Below, piece by piece: positions 47,546 through 60,049 of a DNA stretch of 64,000 bases. Every line of letters starts with the position of its first letter. Within the stretch, counting starts at the first letter, position 1. Under the pieces are notes generated by a model. The model searched no databases. It was not told where the DNA came from and worked only from the letters and a program-made list of their open reading frames with translations. The stretch comes from Allium sativum (lineage: Eukaryota; Streptophyta; Magnoliopsida; Asparagales; Amaryllidaceae), in NCBI GenBank assembly GCA_030737875.1, contig CM060910.1, positions 245,862,427 to 245,926,426 of the forward strand, in the 5' to 3' direction. The position numbers and the translations under genes are program-made.

Positions 47546-50482
47546 GACTTCGAATGGACGTTACGGGAGATCGGATTGTCGGATTCTCCTAAAACCAAAA
47601 TTGTTGGGTTCGTATTGGAAAGAGCTCTCCAATGAATATAAGTGATTGGAAATCCAATTGTTGGATTTGGAATTATGTCCAAATCAAATTTGGAAAAGGT
47701 CTTTGTAAGTGCAGCTAGATGACCGTTTATGGAAATCAAATGTACAGGTCTTGATAAAATTATTAAAAATATAAATAATTTGTGTAAAGTCATAATAAAT
47801 GATTTGGAAATAATTTGGATGAAAAATTCCATATTTGGAAAGGTAAAAATATTTTTTTGTCGAAATGAACTAGTTATTAACTAAAATTATAATCCAGTTA
47901 TTTTTAAATAAATAAATTGGATTGAGAATGGGTTTTAATATTACCAGAATTTCCAAAATATGAATTGGAATGGATTTGACTGAAAATCATCTTCGGAATA
48001 TTTCGGCGTTAGATTCCGTGATTATATGGATATTGTTATGGGAATTTGGAAGATACGGATATCGTTATTCCCAATACGATATCCAATGGTTTCAGAATTT
48101 GATATTGAATATAAGCCGATATATTTTCTATTCAGAGCCTTGTATTTAATATCAAATTGGATTTTTATGTTTCTCGTGAATGGTGTCTTCAATAACACTG
48201 TTCTAAAACCCGTGTGAAGAGAATAAATCTTTTAATTAAGATTTAAAGAATAATTACCAATTAATTAACATTTAATTAGAATAAAATGGGATGTGAAATG
48301 GGTTTATCGTGAACCATGTTTTAAATGACGTTGGTTCTTTAACCCAGTTAAAGACAGGGTATGATTTCCCAAAGTTGAATAATCATTAATATTGATTTTT
48401 GGGAAAATTAAAACTGAATTATGATTTTAATGAATCTTTAATTAGATTGAAATGAGAATTTGATAATTTAAATTATCAAATTTGGGAAATGATCGAGAAT
48501 GGAGCATCATCAGTTTTTCTCCAAGAGGTAGTTAAATCTTTAATCAGATTTGAACGTGAAATGGTAATTAATATTTACCGATAATATTGTGGTGTTGGAT
48601 ATGGAGTATTACCAGTTTTTCTCCATGGGATGAATAGGGTGGGAATGGGAAATATAATAAATGATTACTTCGGTAAGGTTTGCTAATCCCGACTGGTTTG
48701 GATAAACCTTAATATGGTTTAAAAATTGTGAAATGAATATTTGAACAAAAGAATATTCTGGATTGGAATGAGGCGTATGTTGTGTTTGTGTAACACTTGT
48801 TTATAAAATACGCGAGTTATTAGGAAAGATCGGGTTTATCCCATTCTGAATAACTGATATGACAATTAATCGAAGATGAAGACGGTGGTTGAAGACCGTA
48901 GGTCTTCACATCGTTTAGATGATTTTTGATGTCTTGATTAGGCTGTACAGTAGAGAAAAGGTAATAAGTGGTGATCATCTAGACATACTTGGAGATCGAC
49001 GGATATGCGAGGGACTCTCTCCTGTATTGGACATATGGGACGAAGAATAAGGTGCCTCTGGTTTCATTCTGACCCAGAACGAACTTGTAAATCAACTGTG
49101 TGTCTCACATTGGATATTATTCTGTGTTGTTTGATCTTTATTAAATATACGTCTGTCTGGTGAAGGAAAATTTATTCTCTTACTTCACCCTTCTCTGAGA
49201 TGTACGTTCTTAGAGGTTGTATATCGATAGACATCAGTCGCATGGCGTGAATGGCCTGTGTGGCATGCCTGAGTGGCAAATGATCAAGGCTTCTTTTGAA
49301 AATCAAAGTCTTATGGTTGATGATCAAAGCATAGATTTAATATAATGCCGCTTTGTGTATAGCGTTAATTCGCGAGCTTCACACCCCAGTATGAACCAAA
49401 AACGGGATGAAGGACGGCAGGGAGGACAACTTGTTTCTTTCTAGCTAGAGGTGGTGTCAGCGTTTGCAAGCCCTGATATTTATATTATTTTTACCTATGT
49501 GGTTGTTGGAATGCGAGGCGCCTCAGATATATCGGTCACTACGGTGCCGACAGATTTACTTCCCATAGGGCGGGCAAACGTGTGTTCAGGCATACTAATC
49601 CACTTAATATGTGGATCAACCCTGCATTTTCCTGAGGTGTAATTGCGGCTGTATCCTGAGGCTCGGGCAAGACTGTCTTGAATTCAGTAAGGACGATCCC
49701 TTGCCTTGGTTCACAGATGAAAATCCAACTTCCAATACGTGACTTTGCAGTTTTAATTGTAGAACTAGTATGGCGACATGATATATAGTACCCATGCCGT
49801 CTATGATTTATATATTTATATTTGAAGTTATTTTTGACACTATACACTTATAGTAATAATAAAATATGAAATTTCACATATCAAGCATTATTTGGTTATC
49901 ATAAGGTAAAACCCTATCCTCCGGCTTGTGTTGCATTATGTTATGGGACCTGGGTCTTATAATAGCTTCATTTTCTTTATTTAGCATTGCGTTGTTGTTT
50001 ATACACTTGTATTCTTAGGGTTAAAACCCATTCCTTATTATACGGCGTGGTCCCTTGATTTACCGAACTTTAAAAATCAAACTAATAACTGTTTTAGTTC
50101 TTACACTAGTCACATGACTGACCTAGAGTTTATTGTTTTAACCTAAACTCTAGATGCCCCTATTTTCTACATGGGAAGCTAGTAGTTGGGTTTTGCAGAT
50201 ATTATATTCACAGGATCCTGGTTTGCATCTGGAACTATACTCGGAAAGATCTGTATGTGTTTATTCCTTTCAGTTGTGTTATGTATTATTTTTCCGCTGC
50301 TGTATAATTTAATTCTCTGATATTTATCGAATGTATAATATTTATTCATACTTTGTTATATTCTAGTACTCTGATGTACATTGTTGTAATAAGCAATGAA
50401 ATGTTCTTCTGTTTGTGTTCTGATTTGTCTTGTTCTCAATTCAATCCGGGCTTTCCTTTACAGGGAAGTTCGGGTCGTTATA
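47546..50482 (+). repeat. 5' LTR (copy E) of element 3, second part
   Basis: It begins with the second GACTT and goes on GAATGGACGTTACGGGAGAT exactly as copy F does at 54660. It contains hairpin units (about 48166-48210 decayed, 48300-48345), TTTTTCCGCTGCTG near 50290, and the terminus GGTCGTTATA (family TTACA with one change). It lacks ~320 bp present in F between two hairpin units, as if deleted by recombination between them. Confidence 0.92.
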
Positions 50483-50485
50483 GTT

Positions 50486-50497
50486 TAGTATCAGAGC
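50486..50497 (+). other. Primer binding site of element 3
   Basis: TAGTATCAGAGC has one mismatch to TGGTATCAGAGC, 3 bp after the LTR. Confidence 0.85.
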
Positions 50498-51257
50498 TTT
50501 GGTTTACAGAGCTCGAGAACAAGGCACCTTAGAACCAACGAAAGAATTCATCAGAGATTGGATTAGTAATATCCAATCAGAATGACTCGTTAGAGATGGG
50601 ATCAATAGCATCCTAGAATGAGTCCGAAAAGTGTTATTTTTAAAATAAAAATGAAAACAAATTTTGTTTTGAAAATTTAAACCTTATTATACATATTTGA
50701 ATATTTATTTTATACTGATTTGGACGATCTAGTATATGAAGATTTTGCATATACGCCTAGCTAGCGTGTATTTGAAGTCTCAAATATACAGGATAGATAT
50801 AGAATCACACTCTAGACTCCCGGAGATGATTCTGATGATGGCATGTCATCATCAGCATTTATGTTCGAGTTTCAAAAGTGAGATATCTATATATTTCCAT
50901 TGACTGGTGTGAGAATCAAAACTAGAAAGGATTTATTGTTGTGAATTGGTATCAAAAAGATGATTTTTGAATATGTATTAAAATCATATATGTTTGAAAT
51001 GATAATCAACTAATTGATTGCTGGTTGTGTTGTTTGATTATTAGTTTAACTAATAGTATTTTTGAAACCAATATGTATATGAAAGTTAATTTAGCCAAAT
51101 TGAATAAAAATAGAATTAAATTTGAACTGAATTGGAAAATTGAAAGAAATTGCATGCATATACATGCATATACATTGAACATGTCGTTGCAAGGAGGCTA
51201 GCAAGGAAAAAAATTTATGCCTAACAAATAGGTATGTGTTTACTAGTTTTCTTTTTC

Positions 51258-51478
51258 TTTTAAAGAGTTTATGAGCCTAAGGTTGGCCGCTTGGCAATTT
51301 CTTTTTCTCTTAAAGATGTTTATGAGCCTAAGGCTGGCCGCTTAGCATTTTCCTTTTCTTTTGAAGATGTTTATGAGCCTAAGGTTGGCCGCTTGGCATT
51401 TTCCTTTTCTTTTAAAGATGTTTATGAGCCTAAGGCTGGCCACTTGGCATTCTCTTTTTCTTTTGGATTAGTGAGGGC
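51258..51478 (+). repeat. 51-bp tandem array in element 3 interior
   Basis: About four units containing GTTTATGAGCCTAAGG and TGGCCGCTTGGCA. The unit is 17 codons, so a 64-codon ORF (51291-51485) repeats VYEP-KAGRLAFSFSF. Elements 1 and 2 have only one decayed unit here (AGCCAA-CGGCTAGCC-AAT), so this is an expansion rather than a kept gene. Confidence 0.8.
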
Positions 51479-51680
51479 CATGTAAGGCAAGTAATGGTTT
51501 TAAATGTCTCCCCGTACAAAGGAGGTTATATTGAAATTTTTCGAAAATTTAGGGGGTTAGCCAAATTTTTGAAAACTTCTTAGAAACTGAAAAGTTGAAG
51601 AATGAAATCCAGAATGAAAGTTGAGTTGATTAGTAAAAAAAACTTTCAGCTCCGTTCCTTTTCGAGGACGAAAAGATTTT

Positions 51681-51693
51681 AAGTGGGGGAGAT
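51681..51693 (+). other. Polypurine tract of element 3
   Basis: AAGTGGGGGAGAT directly before TGTAACAACCC of the 3' LTR. The hairpin CTTTTCGAGGACGAAAAG (51658-51675) lies just upstream. Confidence 0.93.
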
Positions 51694-52612
51694 TGTAACA
51701 ACCCGGAAAATCAGAACCAATTTAAAATTTTTATTTTGGCTATTTTAATGGATTTTGAATATTTAAAATGATTTAATTTAAATAATAATGACTAAAAATT
51801 CAATTTAAAAGAAGTTAGAATGAATAACTTTATTTTAATTATAAAACGAGCCTGAAATGGCACGGTAGTTTGAAATTTTGATTTCTAATTTCAGTTGAAT
51901 GTACAGAATTCAATATAAGTTAGAATTGGACGAAATAAGAAATATTTCAATCTGCTTAACCATATCTTTCGAATGGATGTAAGAATTCCACTTCATAAAT
52001 TAAGAGTTACGTCCAGTTTAAAATTCAGAAAAATTGCGGTGAAATTTATATATATTTTAATGTATATAAAGCCCTTAAAAATAGCCATTTTGCAAGCGAC
52101 CTCAGTTTCTGATGAAAAAAATTTGTTGTATCCGGAATGTCAAGTTATTGCTAGATTCTAAAATTCATAATTTTTGGAATTAATAAGTGAGCATGGCAAA
52201 GGAAAACGTGTTTTAACAGTTTCAATCAATTTGGATCGACCAAAAAATGGACATTTTTTGAACGGTCTCCAAATTCGACGAAATTAGTTTTGTTACGACC
52301 ATATTGTCAAAACATAGTTAGAATTATTTTTCTGGAATTTTTGGAGTTAGTATGTGGCTTCGGCAAATTAAAATGTACGTTTAAATTGAATATATACTGA
52401 TTTATATTTTAACTCTAATGAAAACTGATCGTAACAGCCGAATTGGGTTAGGGGACATATCCCATTGTGTTCGAAATGGAGATAATTAAGTAGGGGTGAT
52501 AGTCGTTGGTATTTGTTTGGAGTTCTTTGCGTTAAACAAGTAAGGTTGGAATTTAATATTAATAAAAATATATTATATAACCCTAAACCCTATCTCTAAT
52601 TGGTTAAAATTT

Positions 52613-52913
52613 AAAACCGCGGTCAACCCTCAGATACCCGCCTCCATCCTCACACGCAGTCGCGATTTCACCTGCCCCGCCCCTGGTCGATGCCACCCAC
52701 CTCCGCACCTCTGGCGCCGCCACTCCAGGAGACCGCCGCCCCTCCTCCCTTCTTCTCCAACCATTCCAGAGCCCCAGCCCTCTCCACGGTGAAACCCTAG
52801 CCCCAAATCTTCAAACCGCCACCACCCGACGCCTAGACCACCACTGCGAGCTCTCTCTTCCACCTGCTCCTCCTCCAAGCGCACAAAAACTGCCCACCCA
52901 CTTTGGAAAAACA
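52613..52913 (+). other. GC-rich 5' exon-like block in LTR F
   Basis: Same block as in copy E, ending AAAAACA|GTGAGCC. Confidence 0.5.
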
Positions 52914-52979
52914 GTGAGCCTTTATTTATTTTCTTTTCTACATTTTTTTTTACGTAATTAGAAAAGAATTTTTTTAATA

Positions 52980-53535
52980 TAAATCACATTAGTTTAGAAA
53001 AGAGATTTTTTGTATGATTTTTGCCTTAGGTAAAAATACGATTTTTATTCATAAAATGCTAGGATTTTTAAATAAAAAAAGCTTTGATTTTTATATAACA
53101 TAAAGATAAGTTTTTTATGTATATAAAAATCTGTTTGTTAGTAAAATAAAAATGAAATTTTTATATATTTGTTAGCGAAATAAAAATGGAATCTTTATAT
53201 ATTTGCTAGCAAAATAAAAATGAAATCTTTATGCGTGTAGAAAATAGGAAAAGATATGATTTTGTTTATATAAAAGATATGATCTTCTTTATAAGAAAAA
53301 AATTAGATTTTTATATAAGAAATAGCAATATAAAAATTAGATTTTTATATATGAAGCAGCGATGTAAAAATTGGATTTTTATAATATATATATAGCGTTA
53401 TAAAAATATAATTTTATTTGTATGAATATCGTTGTAAAATATAATTTTTATTATATAAATAACATTGTAAAAATATGATTCTTATCTATGTAGCATAAGA
53501 AGAAAAATATGATTTTTAATACAAAAAAAATCATG
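52980..53535. repeat. AAAAAT-ATTTTT palindrome array in LTR F
   Basis: Irregular units similar to copy E. Confidence 0.75.
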
Positions 53536-53675
53536 TGAAACAGATTGCGATGAAACTGGCTGGAATCAAATCAAAATCCGAACCGTTCAGAATTAAAGAA
53601 TGGAGGAGTGGATCCCAAAGGTGAGAACTCCTCACTCTGATTATTTTCTAGTTAAAATTATACTAGGATGCAAAC

Positions 53676-53718
53676 GGTGCTTAGGAGCACCCGACACCAT
53701 CGTCCACAGACCATGGAC
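53676..53718 (+). other. Conserved twin hairpin in LTR F
   Basis: GGTGCTTAGGAGCACC (53676-53691) and GTCCACAGACCATGGAC (53702-53718). Confidence 0.8.
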
Positions 53719-56700
53719 GAGTTGTTTGATTTTGTTGTGTTGTGAAAATTAATTGTGATGTGGAATGGAATAAATAAATATTTTATCATTAAAAATATAA
53801 TTTTTAACGTGTATATGAATAAATAAATCTTAATTTACAAATCGAACGATTTGTTTATGTACACCCATTTGACTGACATTGATTGGGACGATATATTATA
53901 CACATCGCCTAATTGCACGAATAAAAGCGGTGTTTGTTGATTGAAACCCCACACGAGTATTTGGATGATATTTGACATACACTAATCCCAATTGTTTAGC
54001 TATATGTTAATCGATGGGTTGACAGATCGTATAAGCGTTATTTATTCATTTTAATGATTATATAGTTGTGTGATGCACTCTGGATGATGGATGATTGTTT
54101 ACCATTGTTATTATATACATGTGTTGTATGGAACCCATATAATTAACCTTATTTGGTAATTGGTTGGGTCTCATTTCAATATGGAAAACAAAGAATGTTT
54201 TAATATAATATTCATGTATTGAGTGAAATAAAATAACGAATATTTTAAAATAATATTCAGTAAAGGATTAAAATCTGATTTTATGTCTGATTTTGGATGG
54301 ACACGAACATATTTAAATATATGAAGTCGTGTTGATTAACTGTGCGCCATTTTGACGCGAACGATATCTATATCGATTTTATTCATCTTTATAATGAATA
54401 TCGAAAAGGAAGTGATTTCAAAATTTAATGTTTTGAAAATATTATCATTTATATATTAATAATATGGAATATTCAATTTTGATTTAAAATTGAATATGAA
54501 GTTGAAATCATTTTTTTAAAATGAAGTTAAAACGATTTATAAAATTCATTTTAAATGGAAATCGACGAACTATACATAATATATATATTATATGTATTTA
54601 ATGGCCTGAATAGAATGCGTTGCACAGCGACTGTTCGCGAATTTCGACCATTGACTTCGAATGGACGTTACGGGAGATCGGATTGTCGGATTTTCCTAAA
54701 ACCAATTGGTTTCGTATCGGAAAGTGCTTTCCAACAAATATAAGTGATTGGAAATTCAATGGTTGGAATTGGAATTATGTCCAAATAAAATTTGGAAAAG
54801 GTCTTTGTAAGTGCAGCTCGATGACTGTTTGTGGAAATCGACTGTACAGGTCTTGATAAAATTATTAAAAATGTAATTAATTTGTGTAAAATCGTAATAA
54901 ATGATTTGGAAAGAATTTGGATGAAAAATTCCATATTTGGAAAGGTAAAAATATATTTTTGTCGAAATGAACTAGTCATTAACTAGAATTATAATCCAAT
55001 TATTTTTAAATAAATAAATTGGATTGAGAATGGGTTTAAATATAACCTAAATTTCCAATATATGAATTGGAATGGAAGTCATCTTTGGAATACCATGATT
55101 ATACGGATATTGTTATGGGGATTTGGAAGATACAGTTATCATTATTCCCAAGACGATATCTGTTGGTTTCAGAATTTGATATTGAATATAAGCCGATATA
55201 TTTTCTATTCAGAGCCTTGTATTTAATATCAAATCGGATTCTTGGTTTTGTTGTGAATGTTGTCTTCAATAACACTGTTCTTAAACCCCATGTGAAAAGA
55301 ATAGATCTTTTAATTAAGATTTAAAGAAGAATTACCAATTAACTAACATTTAATTGGAATAAAATGGGATGTGAATTGGGTTTATTGTGAACTGTACTTT
55401 AAATAACATTTGTTCTTTAACCCGATTTACAGTGAAATGGGATTTGGAATATATAAATATTTTATTAAGATTTAATGGAAATTTTCCAAAGTAAAGTTTT
55501 TCCAATTTAATAAAATAAATCGGAATGGAATGGAATTCGATTTGGTAATAATCGATGTGAGCTTCGATGGAGGAAAACTATTAATATATATGGAATTTAA
55601 AAGTCTTTGTCGCTATTCCATTTATGTTATTAGTCGGATATGGTAATTGACATCGATTATATATTGATATGTTTTCTGTGAAAATTACATAATTAATGGA
55701 ATGTGATTTTGGGTTTATCGTGAACCGTGTTTTAAATGACGTTTGTTCTTTAACCTAGTTAAAGAGAGGGTATGATTTCCCAAAGTTGAATAATCATTCA
55801 TATTGATTTTTGGGAAGATTAAAACTGAATTAGAGTTTTAATGAATCTTTAATTAGATTGAAATGAGAATTTGATAATTTAAATTATCAAATTTCGGAAA
55901 TGATCGAGAATGGAGTATCACCAGTTTTGCTCCAAGCGGTAGTTAAATCTTTAATCATATTTGAACGTGAAATGGTAATTAATATTTACTAATAACACTG
56001 TGGTGTTAGATATGGAGTATTACCAATTTTACTCCATGGGATGAATAGGTTGGGAATGGGGAATATAATAAACGATTACTTTAATAAGGTTCGCTAATCC
56101 CGACTAGTTTGGATAAACCTTAAAATGGTTTAAAAATTGTGAAAAGAATATTTGAATAAAAGAATATTCTGGATTGGAGTGAGATGTATGTTGTGTTTGT
56201 GTAACACTCGTTTATAAAATATGCGAGTTATTCGGAAAGATCGGGTTTATCCCGTTCTGAATAACTGATACAACAATTAGTCGAAGATGAAGATGGTGGT
56301 TGAAGACCGAAGGTCTTCACATCGTTTGGATGATTACTGATGTCCTGATTGGGCTGTACACCCGAGACAAGGTAATAAGTGGTGATCGCCCAGATGTATT
56401 TGGAGATCAATAGATATGCAAGGGCCTCTCTTCTATATTGGTCATATGGGACGTGGAATAAGGTGCCTTCGGTTTCATTCAGACCTAGAACGAACTTGTA
56501 AATGGACTATGTGTATGACATTGGATTTTATTCTGTGTTGATTGATGTCTATCAAATATACATCTGTTTGGTAAAGGAGAATTTATTCTGTTACTTCACC
56601 CTTCTCTGAGACATATGTGCTTAGAGGTTGTATATCGATAGACATTAGTCGCATGGCGTGAATTGCCTGTGTGTCATGCCCGAGTGTCAAATGATCAAGG

Positions 56701-58528
56701 CTTCTGTTGAAAAGCAGAGTCTTGTGGTCGATGATTAAAGCATAACTTTAATATAGCGCCGCTTTGTGTATAGCATTAATTCGCGAGCTTCACACCTCGG
56801 TCTGAACCAAAAAGGGGATGAAGGACGGCAGGGAGGACGAAACATTTCTTTCTAGTTAGAGGTGGTGTCGGTGTTTGCAAACCTTGACATTTATATTAGT
56901 TTTACCTATGTGGTTGTTGGAATGCGAGGCGCCTCGGATATATCTGTCACTACGGTGGCGATGGATTTACGCCCCATAGGGCGAGGAAACGTGTGTTCAG
57001 GCATAATAATCCACTTAATACGTGGATCGGCCCTGCATTTTCCTAAGGTGCGGTTGCAGCTGTATCCTAAGGCTCGGGCTAGACAGTCTCGAATTCGTTA
57101 AGGACGATCCCTTGCCTTGGTTCATTGATGGAAATCCAACTTCCAATATGTGACTTTGCGGTTTTAATTGTAGAACTAGTATGGCGACATGGTATATGGT
57201 ACCCATGTCGTCTATGATTGATTCATTTATATTTGAAGTTGTTTTTGACACTATACACTTATAGTAATAATAAAATATGAAATTTCACGTATCAAGCATT
57301 ATTTGTCTACTATAAGGGAAAACCCTGTCCCTTGGCTTGCGTTGCATTGTGTGATAGGACCTGGATCTTATAATAGCTTCATTTTCTTTATTTAGCATTG
57401 CATTGTTGTTTATGCACTGGTATTCTAAGGGTTAAAACCCATTCTGTGTTATACGGCGTGGTCCCTTGATTTACCGAACTTTAAAAATCAAATTAATAAC
57501 TGTTTTATTTCTCACACCAATCACATGACTGACTTGGAGTTTATTGTCTTACCTAAACTCTGGGTGCCCCTATTGTAACGGCCCAGATTTTTTTGACCAT
57601 TTAGTTATTATTTAAAAATGTTTTTTTTATTGTTTTGGAAGTTTAAATGGTTTAATTTCAATAATTTTGAATATTTTATTTTATTCCGAAATGGTAGAAA
57701 TTTAGTGGATCTGCAATATAATGTGAACTGGCAGTATAAAAGGATAAATTTTTAATTTAAAATAGTACGTTTAAAAAGGATGTAGTAGCTAACGAAATCG
57801 GATTTCGATGAAATCAGTTTCATTAAATCTGAAATGATGAAATTAGGTAACCAACCAAGTTACGTCAAAAATGGCATCCGTATGAGGAAAAGAAAAAAAT
57901 AAAAGACCAAAATTTGAACTAAATTTTGACGGTAATTGGAATTTGCTAATGCTAACGGCAAAACTGGAACCTGAGACCTATCCAGGAAAATTCTAAACAT
58001 AGGATATTAGCTATATATGAAATCTGGGAAAATCCTATAACGGATATAGAAAGTTATTAAGGAAACAAAATTTAAATAAATTATTTGAAAATCTAAACAA
58101 ACTCCGATTTTTGATTTGAATACATAGGATTGAAGTACGTTAAAAACCGGACCAGATGGTGGAAGAATTTCTGAAAACCGTTATCGTTTGATATTCCAAC
58201 ATGGGACCGGAAGGTGTTGAAACTAACACAAAACACTATTTTGAATTTGAATTTAAATTTTTTGAAAGTTCAAACGAATTCAAAATTTAAATATTTTTAT
58301 ATATTATTGAAGAGCAAGAAAAATTGAACAACATGGTTGAAAAAGATTTTGGATAAGGTATCAATAAGTAAGTCAAATTAACGTCCGAATAGGGTTGAGA
58401 AAACACACTTTACTATTCATAAATTATTAAATTTATTTTTAATTTAATAAATTTAAGGATATATCCTAGCCATCCATTTTCGACCGTTGGATTCGCGCCA
58501 CCTCAGCAATCCATGTGACTCCTTCGGC

Positions 58529-58537
58529 TATAAATAG
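58529..58537 (+). promoter_or_regulatory. TATA box of LTR G
   Basis: TATAAATAG within GGCTATAAATAGCC, 956 bp inside the LTR, followed by a C-run and CTCACTCCTCCTCC; a textbook plant core promoter. Confidence 0.85.
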
Positions 58538-58559
58538 CCCCCCCCCCCCTTCATTTTTA

Positions 58560-58706
58560 AACTCACTCCTCCTCCTCCTCTTTCAAGCTTTGGCAATGGC
58601 AGAAATAATAATAAAATATTAGGAAATAGGGAAAAGGGAAGGAAGGGAGAAAGGAGGGCAAGACGGAGAGCTAGGGACTCTTAGGCAGAGGCTTGGGCTT
58701 CGCGGG
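58560..58706 (+). other. 5' exon-like block with splice donor in LTR G
   Basis: It follows the TATA box, is purine- and G-rich, and ends TTCGCGGG|GTAAGTTTTT (donor at 58706/58707), then goes into AT-rich sequence. Its first ATG (58594) opens only eight codons (MAEIIIKY). Confidence 0.65.
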
Positions 58707-60049
58707 GTAAGTTTTTAAATAATATTTATTTATTTATTTGTGTAATATATATATATATATATATTATAATTAAAATAGAATTTGTAAAAATAAATATCAG
58801 AACATTCTAAGGGTGACAGAGAGGATAGTGTCTAAGGCTTGAGTTTGGAAAATATAGTTTCCTGCTCTCCCTGGCTATCCCTAACTGATCCGACGGATGG
58901 GATGATTAACTTAAATTTAAATTTAAAATTTAATTTGAATTTAAAACAGACCGTGGGCATTTTCGTAATTTTTAACCATAAACTTTAAAAGCTTATAACT
59001 TTTTCAAAACAAGTCGGATTTCCACGAAACAAGGACCGTTGGATTCTTATCGGAAAATACTTTAAAATGAGTGGAAGCAGATTTTTGATCCGGGTTAAAA
59101 ATTTTAAGTTATAATTAAATGAATATTTTTAAATATTTTATTTGAAAATTAAATTTAATTAATATTAAAATGGTTTTTCAATTTTAAAAAATTTGGATAT
59201 GGCTAGTGATGGGAAAATATGATTTTTTAGAAGGGCAGGGAAGGTAATTTGGCTAATAACGCAATTAGAAATTAATTAAGATAAAAATAATTTAATTAAT
59301 TTAATTAAATATATATTCATTTAAATTAGGTAAATATTGTAAATAGCATAACTTTTGCATACATTAACGAAATTTAACAAAACAGGATCCGTTGGGATCG
59401 TATGGACGAGCACTACGCAATGGAACTGACCGCAAGTGGATTGGAGCTCGTTTGGATTTATGGTGAAATTTAACGTCTGAACCAAATCAATGACCGATTA
59501 TCGTTATTCAACGATAAACCGTCCAATGTGGGTAAATCTCACTAACTCTGAACACTTTATATTTTTATAAAGTATTTTAGAACTGATAATTATTGGTTGA
59601 ATTGCTGAGTGTTGATTGTTTGGTTGAACTGCTAGTCAACTGATTGAAAATACCGATATAGTTATATATATCGTTAACCGATGTTGATTTTGTTTATCAG
59701 AATACCTCATATTGAAATGAAATTGATGTGAATTATATTGTGTAACATCTGTGGATGCAGGGAAATAGGTCGGAGGAATCCAACTGGATTTCTCAACATT
59801 TATTTACCGTTTTTCATATATTCTGATATATGATGTGTTATATCATCTGTTGTTGAACCTGTGTGTTTGGATGATGATTGAACCTTTTGATTTGGTATTT
59901 TTATACCATAAGTGATACTAGAAAGTGAAAAGGGATTTTCAAAGTTTATTTTGAAAATAAATTATTTATATAAAATCAATAGATTTTATATATAAAAGGA
60001 AGAGAATTTCATGAGAGAAAATGATTATAGAATCAAAGCATTTGTAAAA

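Larger units (their letters stand above)
50483..51693 (+). other. Non-coding interior of element 3, 1,211 bp
   Basis: Order: primer site, leader hairpin near 50597-50615 (TGGGATCAATAGCATCCTA, decayed), conserved TATAGAATCACACTCTAGACTC region, a 51-bp repeat array, pre-PPT hairpin (51658-51675), polypurine tract. It is longer than the interiors of elements 1 and 2 mainly because of the array. Confidence 0.9.
30708..57573 (+). mobile_element. Element 3: non-autonomous giant-LTR element, split by elements 2 and 4
   Basis: The 5' LTR is 30708-33599 plus 47546-50482; the interior is 50483-51693 (1,211 bp); the 3' LTR is 51694-57573, where element 4 interrupts it. It has a primer site, leader hairpin, polypurine tract and LTR layout matching elements 1 and 2, but reads on the plus strand. 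No gag or pol. About 320 bp of the 3' LTR (by comparison with 50163-50482) should lie beyond element 4, outside the window, so the TSD cannot be tested; the left flanking bases are TTATA. LTR copies are clearly more diverged than those of element 1, so it is older and was the target of two later insertions. Confidence 0.9.
51694..57573 (+). repeat. 3' LTR (copy F) of element 3, interrupted at its 3' end
   Basis: 5,880 bp of LTR: TATATAA at 52574, GC-rich block to donor GTGAGC at 52914, palindrome array 52980-53535, twin hairpin 53676-53718, hairpin units 55378-55423 and 55711-55755. It breaks off at GGGTGCCCCTAT, where copy E continues TTTCTACATGGG. Confidence 0.92.

Noticed and set aside
58538..58550. 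Poly-C run beside the TATA box
   Set aside because: Homopolymer runs are common slippage products here; no claim can be made.
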